Assembly: GCA_045636125.1 (NCBI GenBank)
Contig: JAZTWX010000024.1
Location: 1 to 25,529 of the forward strand
DNA: 25,529 nucleotides
Direction of reading: 5' to 3'
From: HGM04593 sp045636125
GTDB taxonomy: Bacteria; Bacteroidota; Bacteroidia; Bacteroidales; Bacteroidaceae
Shown here one piece after another: positions 15,762 through 24,475 of this stretch. The stretch's first letter is position 1; every line of letters starts with the position of its first letter. The position numbers and the translations under genes were made by a program. The notes beneath the pieces were generated by a model that saw nothing but the letters and a program-made list of their open reading frames with translations, searched no databases and was not told the DNA's origin.

Positions 15762-16076
15762 TTAGAGGAGTGCTTCGAACTTTGCCTGTACGTCGGCTTT
15801 TGATTTGGAGCCTACGAACTTGTCGACAACCTGTCCGTCCTTTATGAAAATAACGGTGGGAACGTTGCGTATTCCATACTCGGCTGTGAGGTCGCAAGCC
15901 TCTTCAATGTCGCATTTTGCAACGGCAATGCGTCCTTCGTACTCTTTAGAAAGTTCTTCGATGATGGGTGCAAGCTGTTTGCAGGGGCCGCACCAAGTTG
16001 CGCTGAAATCGAGAACAATGGGAAGGGTGGTTGCCATGAATTCCTGTGCATTCTCGTCGGTTACATTAAATGCCAT
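15762..16076 (-). CDS. trxA: thioredoxin
   Basis: A 104-residue cytoplasmic dithiol-disulfide oxidoreductase that gives electrons to ribonucleotide reductase, peroxiredoxins and other enzymes. The active site W28-C29-G30-P31-C32-K33 is the classical WCGPCK. The strand IVLDFSATWC, the cis-proline region RNVPTVIF and the length are typical of TrxA, and there is no signal peptide. It begins 22 bases after the dnaE stop and is followed after 13 bases by the small acidic protein, forming one operon that ends at the terminator 15352-15385. Confidence 0.96.
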   Translation of the reverse strand: MAFNVTDENAQEFMATTLPIVLDFSATWCGPCKQLAPIIEELSKEYEGRIAVAKCDIEEACDLTAEYGIRNVPTVIFIKDGQVVDKFVGSKSKADVQAKFEALL

Positions 16077-16098
16077 AATTTTTTTCTTTTTAAGGTTA

Positions 16099-19000
16099 TT
16101 AATTGAGTTTATATTCTACGTTCTGTAATGTCTTCAGGTACTCTATAAAGCTGTATTCCACCGCAATACTGTGGCTCTTTGAGAATAGCTCGAGGGTGAA
16201 CTCGTGTTCATAGTCCTTTACGCTTATCTGCAGTTTGCTGGGGCCGGGGTGGGCGGCTGCATACTCGGTTATGTTCTCGTAAATATCTTCGGTGAGCGCC
16301 ATAATATCGAACGATATAGTGATGCTCTTCACCATCTTGTCCTTTATTTCGGGCATAAGCTCTATGCTGCTCACTGCAAAGTCCAGTTTGTCGGGGTCCC
16401 AGCGTCTTCCTTGGCAACTTCCTTTTATATATAGGAAATTACCGGGGATGAAGTAGGGCTGTTTCTTAATCCACTCATCGCCGAAGAAGAAAAGCTCAGC
16501 TGTGCCCGAAAAGTCCTCTATCTTTACAACACCGAAGGGACTGCCTTTTTTTGTGAAGCCTGTGCGTGGCGCCTCGGAAACAACACCTCCAAAGGTAACT
16601 TTGCGCCCTGCGAGTTGCTGTAGGTCGGCAAGTTCCGATGCCTGCGTGTTGCAGAACTCGTTAAGGATGAGTGCGTAGTCGTCGAGCGGGTGGGCCGATA
16701 GGTAGATACCTACAAGCTCCCTCTCCCTGCCCAGCCTTTCAAGAGCGCTCCATTTATCCCCTTCGGGAATCTCGGGCTTTGGAATTTCGGGCATCTCGGT
16801 GGCGCCGAAAAGTGAGTTCTGCGATGCGTTCTTGTCGGTTTGGTAAAGGTTGCCGTAACGTACAAGCGTTTCGAGGAACTGCTCGCCCTTGCTGTTGTTG
16901 CTCATATATTGCTCGCGGGTAATTCCGCCGGGCAACTCGTCGAATGCGCCCGACAGTGCAAGGCATTCGAGGTTCTTGCGGTTGCAGGCCGTGAGGTTCA
17001 CACGCTCCACAAAATCGAAGATACCGGTGAAGGGACCGTTCTTCTCACGCTCCTCTATGATTGTCTGCACGGCACTCTCGCCCACTCCTTTCACGGCGCA
17101 GAGCCCGAAACGGATATCGCCTCTTTTGTTTACGCTGAACTTGCGGTGCGACTCGTTTACATCGGGCCCCAACACGTTTATGTTCATGCTCTTGCACTCC
17201 TGCATGAGCTTGGTGATTTCCGTTATCTTGTCGAGGTTTCGGCTCAACGCGCCCGCCATATACTGCGACGGGTAGTGGGCTTTGAGGTAAGCTGTCTGAT
17301 AGGCTACCCAAGAGTAGCAGGTGGCGTGCGACTTGTTGAAGGCGTAAGAGGCGAACTTTTCCCAGTCGGCCCAAATCTTTTCGAGCGTCTTTTCGGGGTG
17401 GCCGTTGGCCTTTCCGCCGTTTATGAATTTGGGCTTCAGCTCGTCGAGCTTGTCCTTCATCTTCTTACCCATTGCCTTACGCAAGGTGTCGCTCTCGCCG
17501 CGGGTAAAGTCGGCAAGCAGGCGCGAGAGGAGCATCACCTGCTCCTGGTACACAGTAATTCCGTATGTGTCCTTGAGGTATTTTTCCATACAGGGTATGT
17601 CGTATTGCACGAGTGTGGGGTCGTGCTTACGCTGTATGAAATCGGGGATATAGTCCATAGGGCCCGGACGATAGAGGGCGTTCATTGCAATGAGGTCCTC
17701 GAATGTGGTGGGCTGCAGCTCGCGCAGATATTTCTGCATACCGGGCGACTCGAACTGGAACGTTCCAATGGTGTTTCCCTTGCTGTATAGTTCGTATGTG
17801 AGGGGGTCATCAATGGGAATTTTGTCAATGTCGACATCCTCTTTAAGGCTCAAGCGTATGTTCTCTATCGCCTCGTTTATCACCGACAGAGTTTTCAGGC
17901 CCAAAAAGTCCATTTTAATGAGGCCTGTCTCCTCAATGACGCTTCCCTCGTATTGTGTAACAAGCAGTTTTTCGCCTGTCTCCTTGTCCTCGGCTATGCT
18001 TATGGGAACGTGGTCGGTGATATCGTCGCGGCAAATTATGGTTCCGCAGGCGTGTACGCCGGTGTTACGCACGTTGCCCTCGAGCATTTTTGCATATTTT
18101 ATTGTGTCGCGCAGAATGGGGTCGGGCGAGGCTTCGGCCTCACGCAGCTCGGGTACCGATGCAATGGCGTTTGTGAGGTTCATCTTAAGGCCGTCGGGCA
18201 GGCGGTCGGGGATGGCCTTGCACAGCCTGTTCGATTGGTCGAGCGGCAGTTTCTGCACGCGCGCAACATCCTTTATGGCCAGCTTTGTGGCCATTGTGCC
18301 GTATGTGATAATGTGGGCGACCTTTTCCTGTCCATATTTTTCGGTTACCCAATTGAGCACGCGCCCGCGCCCGTCATCGTCGAAGTCGACGTCGATATCG
18401 GGGAGTGATATACGGTCGGGGTTGAGGAAGCGCTCGAACAGGAGGTCGTATTTTATGGGGTCGACACGGGTTATTCCCAGCGAGTAGGCCACAACGCTAC
18501 CGGCGGCCGAACCACGGCCGGGGCCTACCGACACGCCAAGCTCTTCACGTGCGGCCCGTATGAAGTCCTGCACAATGAGGAAGTATCCCGGGAAACCCAT
18601 TGTCTTCATAATGTGCAGTTCAAAATCAATTCTGTCGGTGAGCTCCTGGTCAAAAGGCTCGGGGTAGCACTTGCGCGCACCGTCGTAGGTTATCTTGCGC
18701 AGGTAGTCACCTTCGAGCTTAATACGGTAGAGCTTGTCGTAACCGCCGAGGCTTTTGATTTTCTTCTCGGCAGCCTCCTGCGAGAGTACCACGTTACCCT
18801 TTTCGTCGCGGGTGAACTCGTTGAAAAGGTCCTCGTGGGTGAATTTCTTGCGATACTCCTCCTCGGTGCCGAAATCTTCGGGAATTGCAAAGGTGGGCAT
18901 AATGGGAGAACTGTCGATGGAGTAGAATTCCACCTTGTCGCATATCTCTACGGTGTTTGTGAGCGCCTCGGGGATGTAGCCGAACATTGCGGCCATCTCC

Positions 19001-19794
19001 TCCTTGGTCTTCAGCCACTCCTGTTTGGAGTATAACATTCGTTTGGGGTCGTCGAGGTCTTTTCCTGTGCTTAGGCAGATGAGGCGGTCGTGTGCTTCGG
19101 CGTTCTCCTCGTCCACAAAGTGCACGTCGTTGGAGCATATGAGTTTTACACCGCATTTCCGGCTCAACTCAATTAATTGCTTGTTCACCTCCTCCTGTAT
19201 GGGGTACACTTCGTGGTTGGCACGCTCCACGGTTGCCTTGTGCAGCTGCAACTCAAGGTAAAAATCGTCGCCGAAAATGTTCTTGTACCACATTACGCAC
19301 TCTTCGGCGCGCTCGCGCTCGCCGTGCATAAGCAATTGGGGAATTTCACCTCCCAGACAGGCCGAGCAGCAGATAATTCCCTCGTGGTATTTTTCAAGTT
19401 CCACCTTGTCGGTTCGCGGGTTGTAATAATAACCCTCCGACCACGCTTTCGACACTATTTTCACAAGGTTGTGGTAGCCTGTCTTGTTCTTTGCCAGCAG
19501 AATAAGGTGGTGTCCGCGCATATCCTCTTTAAGTTCGCGGTTAAAGAGGCGGCGCTCGGCCACATACACCTCACAGCCTATGATGGGCTTGAACATCTCT
19601 TCTTCTTTCTTGCCCTTGTTTATCTTCTTTACGTAATTGAAGAACTCTTTTATACCCATCATATTGCCGTGGTCGGTTACGGCAATGCCACGCATACCGT
19701 CGTCAATGGCCTTGTCTACCAGTTTCTTTATGGCAGCCTGGCCGTCGAGTATGGAGTATTGTGTATGTACGTGCAGGTGAACAAAGTCGAGCAT
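16099..19794 (-). CDS. dnaE: DNA polymerase III alpha subunit
   Basis: The replicative polymerase, 1231 residues, cytoplasmic. The N-terminal PHP domain starts with HLHVHTQYS (His6, His8, His10) and includes TDHGN. The palm carries PDIDVDFDDDGR (465-476) with catalytic Asp468 and Asp470. The GPGRGSAAGS segment, the finger region around RPGPMDYIPDF and the SHATCYSWVAYQTAYLK stretch are typical of DnaE1. The C-terminal part has an OB-type domain (GGVVSEAPRTGFTKKGSPFG). No exonuclease domain is inserted, so it is not PolC. The length is as expected for Bacteroidales. It is first in the dnaE-trxA-orf operon and diverges from psd. Long open frames on the other strand inside it are shadows. Confidence 0.97.
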   Translation of the reverse strand: MLDFVHLHVHTQYSILDGQAAIKKLVDKAIDDGMRGIAVTDHGNMMGIKEFFNYVKKINKGKKEEEMFKPIIGCEVYVAERRLFNRELKEDMRGHHLILLAKNKTGYHNLVKIVSKAWSEGYYYNPRTDKVELEKYHEGIICCSACLGGEIPQLLMHGERERAEECVMWYKNIFGDDFYLELQLHKATVERANHEVYPIQEEVNKQLIELSRKCGVKLICSNDVHFVDEENAEAHDRLICLSTGKDLDDPKRMLYSKQEWLKTKEEMAAMFGYIPEALTNTVEICDKVEFYSIDSSPIMPTFAIPEDFGTEEEYRKKFTHEDLFNEFTRDEKGNVVLSQEAAEKKIKSLGGYDKLYRIKLEGDYLRKITYDGARKCYPEPFDQELTDRIDFELHIMKTMGFPGYFLIVQDFIRAAREELGVSVGPGRGSAAGSVVAYSLGITRVDPIKYDLLFERFLNPDRISLPDIDVDFDDDGRGRVLNWVTEKYGQEKVAHIITYGTMATKLAIKDVARVQKLPLDQSNRLCKAIPDRLPDGLKMNLTNAIASVPELREAEASPDPILRDTIKYAKMLEGNVRNTGVHACGTIICRDDITDHVPISIAEDKETGEKLLVTQYEGSVIEETGLIKMDFLGLKTLSVINEAIENIRLSLKEDVDIDKIPIDDPLTYELYSKGNTIGTFQFESPGMQKYLRELQPTTFEDLIAMNALYRPGPMDYIPDFIQRKHDPTLVQYDIPCMEKYLKDTYGITVYQEQVMLLSRLLADFTRGESDTLRKAMGKKMKDKLDELKPKFINGGKANGHPEKTLEKIWADWEKFASYAFNKSHATCYSWVAYQTAYLKAHYPSQYMAGALSRNLDKITEITKLMQECKSMNINVLGPDVNESHRKFSVNKRGDIRFGLCAVKGVGESAVQTIIEEREKNGPFTGIFDFVERVNLTACNRKNLECLALSGAFDELPGGITREQYMSNNSKGEQFLETLVRYGNLYQTDKNASQNSLFGATEMPEIPKPEIPEGDKWSALERLGRERELVGIYLSAHPLDDYALILNEFCNTQASELADLQQLAGRKVTFGGVVSEAPRTGFTKKGSPFGVVKIEDFSGTAELFFFGDEWIKKQPYFIPGNFLYIKGSCQGRRWDPDKLDFAVSSIELMPEIKDKMVKSITISFDIMALTEDIYENITEYAAAHPGPSKLQISVKDYEHEFTLELFSKSHSIAVEYSFIEYLKTLQNVEYKLN

Positions 19795-19956
19795 ATTCCT
19801 TGTAATATTAAATATTTAGTGCTTAAAGTTAATATCTTTTGTTTGTATGCGCTCCTGTTTTTGCGGAAAAGTTATCAACAACGCGCGCATAGCAGTTTGT
19901 TTGTGGCTGTTTTTTGTTTGCGGCAATGTTTGTAGAGGTGTTTTTGCGCAATTTTG

Positions 19957-19987
19957 TTTGGAGTTTAACAAATTGTTATTATTTTTG
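19957..19987 (+). promoter_or_regulatory. consensus Bacteroidota promoter for psd-pssA
   Basis: TTTG (19957-19960), exactly 19 bases, then TATTTTTG (19980-19987). This fits the full TTTG-N19-TAnnTTTG consensus. It ends 23 bases before the psd start at 20011 and is the best promoter in the window. Confidence 0.8.
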
Positions 19988-20010
19988 TGATTGTAATATA
20001 CTTTGAGAAA

Positions 20011-20709
20011 ATGAAGAAACTCAAAAAAATCAAGAAAATAAGGAATATCAGAATTCACCGTGAGGGTACAGAAATCCTTCTGGTGTCGTTTTTTCTGTGG
20101 CTTTTGGTGAATGTGCCCCTGTGGTATTTCCTTCCCTCGCTGGTATTGCTCAACTCAATCGTGAGCACAGTTACAACCGTTATCTATTTGTTGATGGTGA
20201 ATTTCTTCCGCAGCCCCATCCGTCGTTTCAAAGGTGAAACCGACGACATTGTGGTTGCTCCCGCCGACGGTAAAGTGGTTGTTATTGAAAAGGTTTTTGA
20301 ACCCGACCATTTCAAGGATGAACGCCTTATGGTATCTATATTTATGAGCCCAATGAATGTTCACGCCAATTGGTATCCTGTTGACGGCGTTGTAAAGCGC
20401 GTCGAACATCAGAAAGGTAAGTTCCACAAAGCGTGGTTGCCCAAGGCGAGCACCGAAAATGAACGTTCTTTGGTTGTAATTGAAATGTCCGACGGTCGTG
20501 AACTGCTTGTGCGTCAGGTGGCCGGAGCTATGGCTCGTCGCATTGTAACTTATGCGACTGTGGGCGAGGAGTGTCTCATCGACCAGCACATGGGATTCAT
20601 TAAATTCGGTTCACGTGTCGATGTCTATTTGCCTCTCGACGCCGAAGTCTGCGTCTCTTTGGAGCAGAAAACAGTCGGCAACGAAACAATTATAGCAAAA
20701 TTTAATTAA
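20011..20709 (+). CDS. psd: phosphatidylserine decarboxylase proenzyme
   Basis: Converts phosphatidylserine to phosphatidylethanolamine at the inner membrane. The short type proenzyme has 232 residues. Residues about 22-40 and 44-66 are hydrophobic membrane segments. APADGK (Asp86) and NVHAN (His118) are the conserved processing residues, and FGS (199-201) is the self-cleavage site that turns Ser201 into the pyruvoyl group. The frame opens at 19987 inside the promoter box, so 20011 is the start. pssA, which makes its substrate, follows after 13 bases. Confidence 0.95.
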   Translation: MKKLKKIKKIRNIRIHREGTEILLVSFFLWLLVNVPLWYFLPSLVLLNSIVSTVTTVIYLLMVNFFRSPIRRFKGETDDIVVAPADGKVVVIEKVFEPDHFKDERLMVSIFMSPMNVHANWYPVDGVVKRVEHQKGKFHKAWLPKASTENERSLVVIEMSDGRELLVRQVAGAMARRIVTYATVGEECLIDQHMGFIKFGSRVDVYLPLDAEVCVSLEQKTVGNETIIAKFN

Positions 20710-20722
20710 AAGAATAGGAACT

Positions 20723-21433
20723 ATGGCTGTTAAGAAACATATACCCAATGCAATAACCTGCTGTAACTTGTTCTCGGGCTGTGTAGCTTGTGTAATGGCA
20801 CTGCAGGGCTCTTATGGTGCTGCATTGCTCTTTATAGTAATAGGTGCGGTGTTCGATTTCTTCGATGGAATGGTTGCCCGCCTGTTGAAGGTTTCTTCTC
20901 CGCTTGGTGTGCAGATGGACTCTTTGGCCGATGATATTACATTCGGTGTTGCTCCTGCTGCAATTGTATTTTCGTTTATGCGTGGGCTCCCCTTGCCTGC
21001 ATTTATGCAGCCTGTTGCGGAATTCTTCCCTTATTTTGCCTTCTTGATTGCGGTGTTCTCGGCTGTGCGTTTGGCTAAATTCAATATAGACACACGCCAG
21101 ACATCGACTTTCCTGGGGCTTCCCACTCCTGCAAACGCTCTCTTCTGGGCATCGCTTGTTGCGGGCTTTGGTGAGTGGATAGTTGAGCTCTACTACGGCT
21201 GGTTGCTGATAGTGGGTCTCATAATCCTTTTCTCTTATTTCCTCGTATCGGAAATTCCTATGTTCTCACTTAAATTCAAGAGTATGTGTTGGAGCAGCAA
21301 CAAGGTGCGTTACATTTTCCTTGCTGTTACCGTGCCAATGCTTTTCTTGGGCGTGGGTGCTGCCGTGGCAATTATAGCCTGGTATCTGCTACTCTCTGTT
21401 GCTCTCTATTTGGGCAATAACAAAAAAGCCTGA
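20723..21433 (+). CDS. pssA: CDP-diacylglycerol-serine O-phosphatidyltransferase
   Basis: Makes phosphatidylserine from CDP-diacylglycerol and serine in the inner membrane. The 236-residue protein has the exact CDP-alcohol phosphatidyltransferase motif DGx2ARx8Gx3Dx3D: Asp48, Gly49, Ala52, Arg53, Gly62, Asp66 and Asp70. Several hydrophobic helices fill the rest, consistent with a six-helix membrane enzyme. It lies 13 bases behind psd, so consecutive steps are encoded together, here in reverse order of the pathway. A 6+6-bp hairpin (21425-21453) overlaps its stop codon but has no T-tract. Confidence 0.95.
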   Translation: MAVKKHIPNAITCCNLFSGCVACVMALQGSYGAALLFIVIGAVFDFFDGMVARLLKVSSPLGVQMDSLADDITFGVAPAAIVFSFMRGLPLPAFMQPVAEFFPYFAFLIAVFSAVRLAKFNIDTRQTSTFLGLPTPANALFWASLVAGFGEWIVELYYGWLLIVGLIILFSYFLVSEIPMFSLKFKSMCWSSNKVRYIFLAVTVPMLFLGVGAAVAIIAWYLLLSVALYLGNNKKA

Positions 21434-21507
21434 ATTTTCTTAAATTCGGCTTTGAGGGATAATCCGTAGGCGGGGATTTTTGTTTATAGTTTAGAGATTA
21501 TTCTGAT

Positions 21508-21798
21508 ATGTCCTTTATATTTATACTGTTCTTTTTAGCAGTAGCAATTCTTATATTGGTGCCGGCAGTTCTTCTGTCGGTCATACGCACCGTGCTTTCG
21601 GTAATTGGAGTCGCTTTTGGTTCACGCAGGCGTGGCCGTGCATCGTCGTCGCGCACATCATCGGGTGCAAATTCGGCGCATAGTGGTGCAGCTGCGGGTG
21701 AGCGTCGCAGTGCGCGGGGCGATAATTCCCGTAAGAAACTTTTCGATAAAGACGAGGGTGAATACGTCGACTTTGTTGAGATTAAAGAGGATAAATAG
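21508..21798 (+). CDS. small membrane protein, DUF4834-like
   Basis: A 96-residue protein with one strong hydrophobic helix at residues 3-36, followed by a basic, Ser/Arg/Gly-rich linker (about 40-75) and an acidic tail (DKDEGEYVDFVEIKEDK). The layout resembles the Bacteroidales DUF4834 family; this is recalled from general appearance and not searched. It probably sits in the inner membrane with the charged tail in the cytoplasm. It follows pssA by 74 bases and may share its transcript. Its stop lies eight bases from the convergent tadA stop, with only a weak hairpin between them. Confidence 0.75.
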   Translation: MSFIFILFFLAVAILILVPAVLLSVIRTVLSVIGVAFGSRRRGRASSSRTSSGANSAHSGAAAGERRSARGDNSRKKLFDKDEGEYVDFVEIKEDK

Positions 21799-21806
21799 CT
21801 TGTCGC

Positions 21807-22238
21807 TTATCTTTTCCCGTTGAAGAATTTTTTCATTAGCGCAGTGGCCTCTTCGGCCTCAATGCCGCTTGTCACCTCGGTTCTGGGGTGCAGTACATTG
21901 GGGGCGTAGCGTTGGTAGCCGCGCTTTTCGTCGCTTGCGCCATACACAAGGCGGCCGAGCTGCGACCACCCTATTGCTCCTGCGCACATAGGGCAGGGCT
22001 CCACTGTTACATACAGAGTGCAGTCGTTGAGGTATTTACCGCCAATGTTTGTGGCAGCAGCTGTAATTGCCTGCATTTCGGCGTGGGCGGTAACATCGTT
22101 GAGTGTTTCGGTGAGGTTGTGTGCGCGCGCAATGATGCGCCCGTTGCACACTATTACTGCGCCAATGGGCACCTCGTCCTGCTCAAAGGCTTTGCGTGCT
22201 TCGGCAAGAGCCTGTTTCATATAGTGGCTGTCATCCAT
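21807..22238 (-). CDS. tadA: tRNA-specific adenosine deaminase
   Basis: Deaminates A34 to inosine in tRNA-Arg(ACG), letting it read several codons. The 143-residue protein has the zinc deaminase signature H52-A53-E54 (Glu54 as proton shuttle) and P81-C82-P-M-C85. The frame extends upstream to 22340, but that region covers the end of the preceding gene. MDDSHYMKQAL at 22238 is the normal TadA start and gives the usual family length. The small upstream gene ends 11 bases before, so the two form an operon. Confidence 0.95.
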   Translation of the reverse strand: MDDSHYMKQALAEARKAFEQDEVPIGAVIVCNGRIIARAHNLTETLNDVTAHAEMQAITAAATNIGGKYLNDCTLYVTVEPCPMCAGAIGWSQLGRLVYGASDEKRGYQRYAPNVLHPRTEVTSGIEAEEATALMKKFFNGKR

Positions 22239-22249
22239 AGCTGGGTGGG

Positions 22250-22489
22250 TTATCGGCGCATATCGTGTTCTTCGAACAGCGTGGGGTAGTCTGTATCGAG
22301 GTTCTTGTAGATGAACGAGAGCAGTGTCTCTCTCATCCAATTGCTTTTGTTGCTTATCTTGTATTTCTTAAGATAATCGTCTATTATTTTCATCTCCTCG
22401 TCGCTCACAAGGCACACTATACGCGAGTGTCGCACTGGCTGCACTCTTGTTGTTGTGGCTTTGGGGGCTGTTTTCTTTTTACTGCTCAT
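22250..22489 (-). CDS. small basic protein, possible ribbon-helix-helix DNA-binding
   Basis: A 79-residue protein. A Lys/Thr-rich N-terminus is followed by RIVCLVSDEEMKIIDDYL and KYKISNKSNWMRETLLSF, a beta strand plus two helices. This pattern resembles ribbon-helix-helix or mobilisation-accessory proteins. The start at 22489 is chosen because the longer frame to 22540 would overlap a consensus promoter. It precedes tadA by 11 bases. A role as transcription regulator is only an inference; it could equally be a small conserved protein with no DNA-binding role. Confidence 0.7.
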   Translation of the reverse strand: MSSKKKTAPKATTTRVQPVRHSRIVCLVSDEEMKIIDDYLKKYKISNKSNWMRETLLSFIYKNLDTDYPTLFEEHDMRR

Positions 22490-22519
22490 AGGAGTTTGTG
22501 TTGCAATTGTTTCCGGTGG

Positions 22520-22551
22520 CAAAAGTAGTATAAATGGCATCGAAAAGCAAA
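22520..22551 (-). promoter_or_regulatory. promoter for the small basic protein and tadA
   Basis: On the minus strand, TTTG (22551-22548), 20 bases, TACTTTTG (22527-22520). It fits the Bacteroidota consensus and lies 30 bases before the start at 22489. Confidence 0.7.
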
Positions 22552-22557
22552 TTTTGC

Positions 22558-22589
22558 TTTGTTTTTTGCCCTCTGCTGTATTATCTTCG
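22558..22589 (+). promoter_or_regulatory. promoter for yraN-mmcQ-birA
   Basis: TTTG (22558-22561), 20 bases, TATCTTCG (22582-22589), with one change from TAnnTTTG. It ends 22 bases before the yraN start and is back-to-back with the promoter at 22520-22551. Confidence 0.6.
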
Positions 22590-22611
22590 CACGTAGTTAT
22601 TTGTAATTTTT

Positions 22612-22974
22612 ATGGCACAGCACAATTTGTTGGGCAGCAAGGGCGAAATGCTTGCGGCCCGTTACTTACTTGGTAAAGGGTATGCCATTCACGAATATAA
22701 CTGGCGCAGTGGGCACAAGGAGATTGATCTCATTGCCCAGTGGCGCGATGTTCTTGTGTTTGTGGAGGTGAAGAGCCGTGCAACAGCCGCGTTCGGCGAT
22801 GCGGCCGACGCTGTTACGCCCGCTAAAATAGAACGCCTCCTGTCTGCTGCCGAGGCCTATATATTGAAAAACAGATGTGATTTACAGTATCGCTTCGACA
22901 TTATAACCGTGGTTGGCGAGGGCGATGAGCACGCAATTGAACATATAGAGGATGCTTTTTCGGCATCGTGGTAA
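22612..22974 (+). CDS. yraN: UPF0102 / YraN family endonuclease-like protein
   Basis: A 120-residue member of the UPF0102 family, with a restriction-endonuclease-like fold. Conserved pieces are GSKGEMLAARYL near the start, HKEIDLIA (35-42) and VFVEVKSR (49-56). Asp39, Glu52 and Lys54 fit a PD-(D/E)xK-type nuclease core. The cellular role is not established; DNA repair or Holliday junction work has been suggested for the family. It is first in an operon with the MmcQ/YjbR-like gene (five bases apart) and birA. Confidence 0.9.
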   Translation: MAQHNLLGSKGEMLAARYLLGKGYAIHEYNWRSGHKEIDLIAQWRDVLVFVEVKSRATAAFGDAADAVTPAKIERLLSAAEAYILKNRCDLQYRFDIITVVGEGDEHAIEHIEDAFSASW

Positions 22975-22979
22975 AGGTT

Positions 22980-23327
22980 ATGAATATTGAAGATGCACGC
23001 ATATATTGTTTGGGCAAGCAGGGTGCCACCGAGGATTTCCCTTTTGATGAGACGACGCTTGTCTTCAGGGTCGAAAACAGGATTTTCGCAATAACCGACC
23101 TCGAAAACACCGAGTGGTTCTGCGTGAAATGCGACGCCGACCGTGCCATTGAACTGCGCGACTCCTATTCGCAGATAGCTCCCGCTTGGCATATGAACAA
23201 GAAATACTGGAACCAGATGGATATTGAGCGCTTGCCCGACAGCCTTGTGTGCGAGCTTATTGACCACTCCTACGACGAGGTTCTTAAAAAACTCCCCAAA
23301 AAGATTCGCGAAAAGTATGGAAAATAG
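22980..23327 (+). CDS. MmcQ/YjbR family protein
   Basis: A 115-residue protein of the MmcQ/YjbR (CyaY-like) family, whose members have a double-wing DNA-binding fold; the biological role is unclear. Typical pieces are CLGKQGATEDFPF near the start, VFRVENRIFAI in the middle and PAWHMNKKYWNQM followed by DHSYDEVLKKLPKK at the end. The frame could begin at GTG 22968 inside yraN, but ATG 22980 gives the standard N-terminus. It overlaps birA by 11 bases, indicating translational coupling. Confidence 0.88.
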   Translation: MNIEDARIYCLGKQGATEDFPFDETTLVFRVENRIFAITDLENTEWFCVKCDADRAIELRDSYSQIAPAWHMNKKYWNQMDIERLPDSLVCELIDHSYDEVLKKLPKKIREKYGK

Positions 23328-24078
23328 CTCGTCCGATTATTACATACACCATTTGGCAGAAACCTCTTCCACTAACGACTATGCAAGGGAACAGGCTGCG
23401 GCACTGTGGGCTGCGGCGGGCGAGTGCAGTATTATTGCCGTGCAGGCCGATGCGCAGACCGCCGGTCGCGGGCAGCGTGGCAACGTGTGGCAATCGGCTG
23501 CGGGTGAGAATCTACTGGTGAGCCTGATGGTGCGCCCCACGTTTCTGCCCGTAACCTCGCAGTTTGCACTCTCGCAGGCAATAGCGCTTGCGGTGCGCTC
23601 GGCAATGAGCTATATAGGCGTGCAGGTTGAGCTTAAATGGCCCAACGACATATATGTCGACGGGAAAAAGCTGGCGGGTATTCTTGTGGAACTTTTCTAC
23701 AGCGGCCCCGGCGTTGAAAGCGCAATAATCGGTGTGGGGTTGAACGTGAACCAGACTGTTTTTGAACCGATGGACAAGGTGCCTGTCTCCCTTAAAATGT
23801 TGCAGGGGGTAACCTTTTCGGTAAACGAGGTGCTTGGTGCGCTGCTCGATGCCTTTTCCTATTATTACTCAGCTTTGCGGCGGGGCGAATATTCTTTGCT
23901 TGCCTGTGATTACAAACGTTGCCTTATGGGGCACGGCAAGGTAATGCGCTACCGTTGCGGCGAAATTTTTTTCGACGCACGGCTCGTTGATGTCCTTGGA
24001 ACGGGGCACATTGTGCTTGAACGCGCCGACGGCACCACTGCGCAGTATGCCTTCAAAGAGGTGGAACTTGTTATGTAA
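23317..24078 (+). CDS. birA: biotin-[acetyl-CoA-carboxylase] ligase
   Basis: Activates biotin with ATP and attaches it to a lysine of biotin carboxyl carrier proteins. The 253-residue protein has the biotinyl-AMP binding loop GRGQRG (50-55) and the KWPNDIYVDGKKLAGIL segment (107-123). There is no N-terminal helix-turn-helix, so it is a monofunctional ligase and not a repressor. The open frame begins at 23224 but overlaps mmcQ; MENSSSDYYIHHL at 23317 is the natural start. It overlaps the upstream gene by 11 bases and ends seven bases before a convergent gene. Confidence 0.93.
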   Translation: MENSSSDYYIHHLAETSSTNDYAREQAAALWAAAGECSIIAVQADAQTAGRGQRGNVWQSAAGENLLVSLMVRPTFLPVTSQFALSQAIALAVRSAMSYIGVQVELKWPNDIYVDGKKLAGILVELFYSGPGVESAIIGVGLNVNQTVFEPMDKVPVSLKMLQGVTFSVNEVLGALLDAFSYYYSALRRGEYSLLACDYKRCLMGHGKVMRYRCGEIFFDARLVDVLGTGHIVLERADGTTAQYAFKEVELVM

Positions 24079-24085
24079 TTTTGTT

Positions 24086-24313
24086 TTATCCCTTCTTGTT
24101 GTTCTTCAAGTCATTCTCACGCTCACGACGCAGCTTGTCGCGGCGGCGCAGCAGGTACCACAGAATTGAGAGCACAACGCACGATGTTCCCACCGTAACC
24201 CATTTTTCAGTGGACGACATCTCGTTGTTCTTTGGAAAAAAATAGATGTATACAATTGCTGTGTAAATTGCTAAAATGGCAATTGTTGTATTGGGGTTCT
24301 TGAAAAATCGCAT
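24086..24313 (-). CDS. small two-helix membrane protein, unknown function
   Basis: A 75-residue protein with two hydrophobic segments (about 10-27 and 38-56) and a basic, highly charged tail (RRRDKLRRERENDLKNNKK), so probably inner-membrane with the tail inside. The frame extends to 24388, but MRFFKNPN at 24313 follows the -7 element below and begins the plausible coding part. No family is recognised. It converges on birA. Confidence 0.65.
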   Translation of the reverse strand: MRFFKNPNTTIAILAIYTAIVYIYFFPKNNEMSSTEKWVTVGTSCVVLSILWYLLRRRDKLRRERENDLKNNKKG

Positions 24314-24336
24314 ATTCCTGTAATTACATTTCTTTG

Positions 24337-24344
24337 CGAAGGTA
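24337..24344 (-). promoter_or_regulatory. possible -7 element for the small membrane protein
   Basis: TACCTTCG on the minus strand, one change from TAnnTTTG, 23 bases before the start at 24313. The -33 region has only a TTG at short spacing. Confidence 0.4.
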
Positions 24345-24475
24345 TATATTTTTTTGTTTGCAACAGCCCTTTTGCAATCTTTTCCCATAAATTATAGTAT
24401 TATTTAACCATTATTGCACAGTTACGAAAAAAAGCTTATTTTTACCCTTGCGAACAATTAACTAACAATTCATAT

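Noticed and set aside
16840..18487. Long plus-strand open frames (316 and 265 residues) inside dnaE
   Set aside because: They are antisense to intact dnaE motifs, have no family features and no promoter or start signal.
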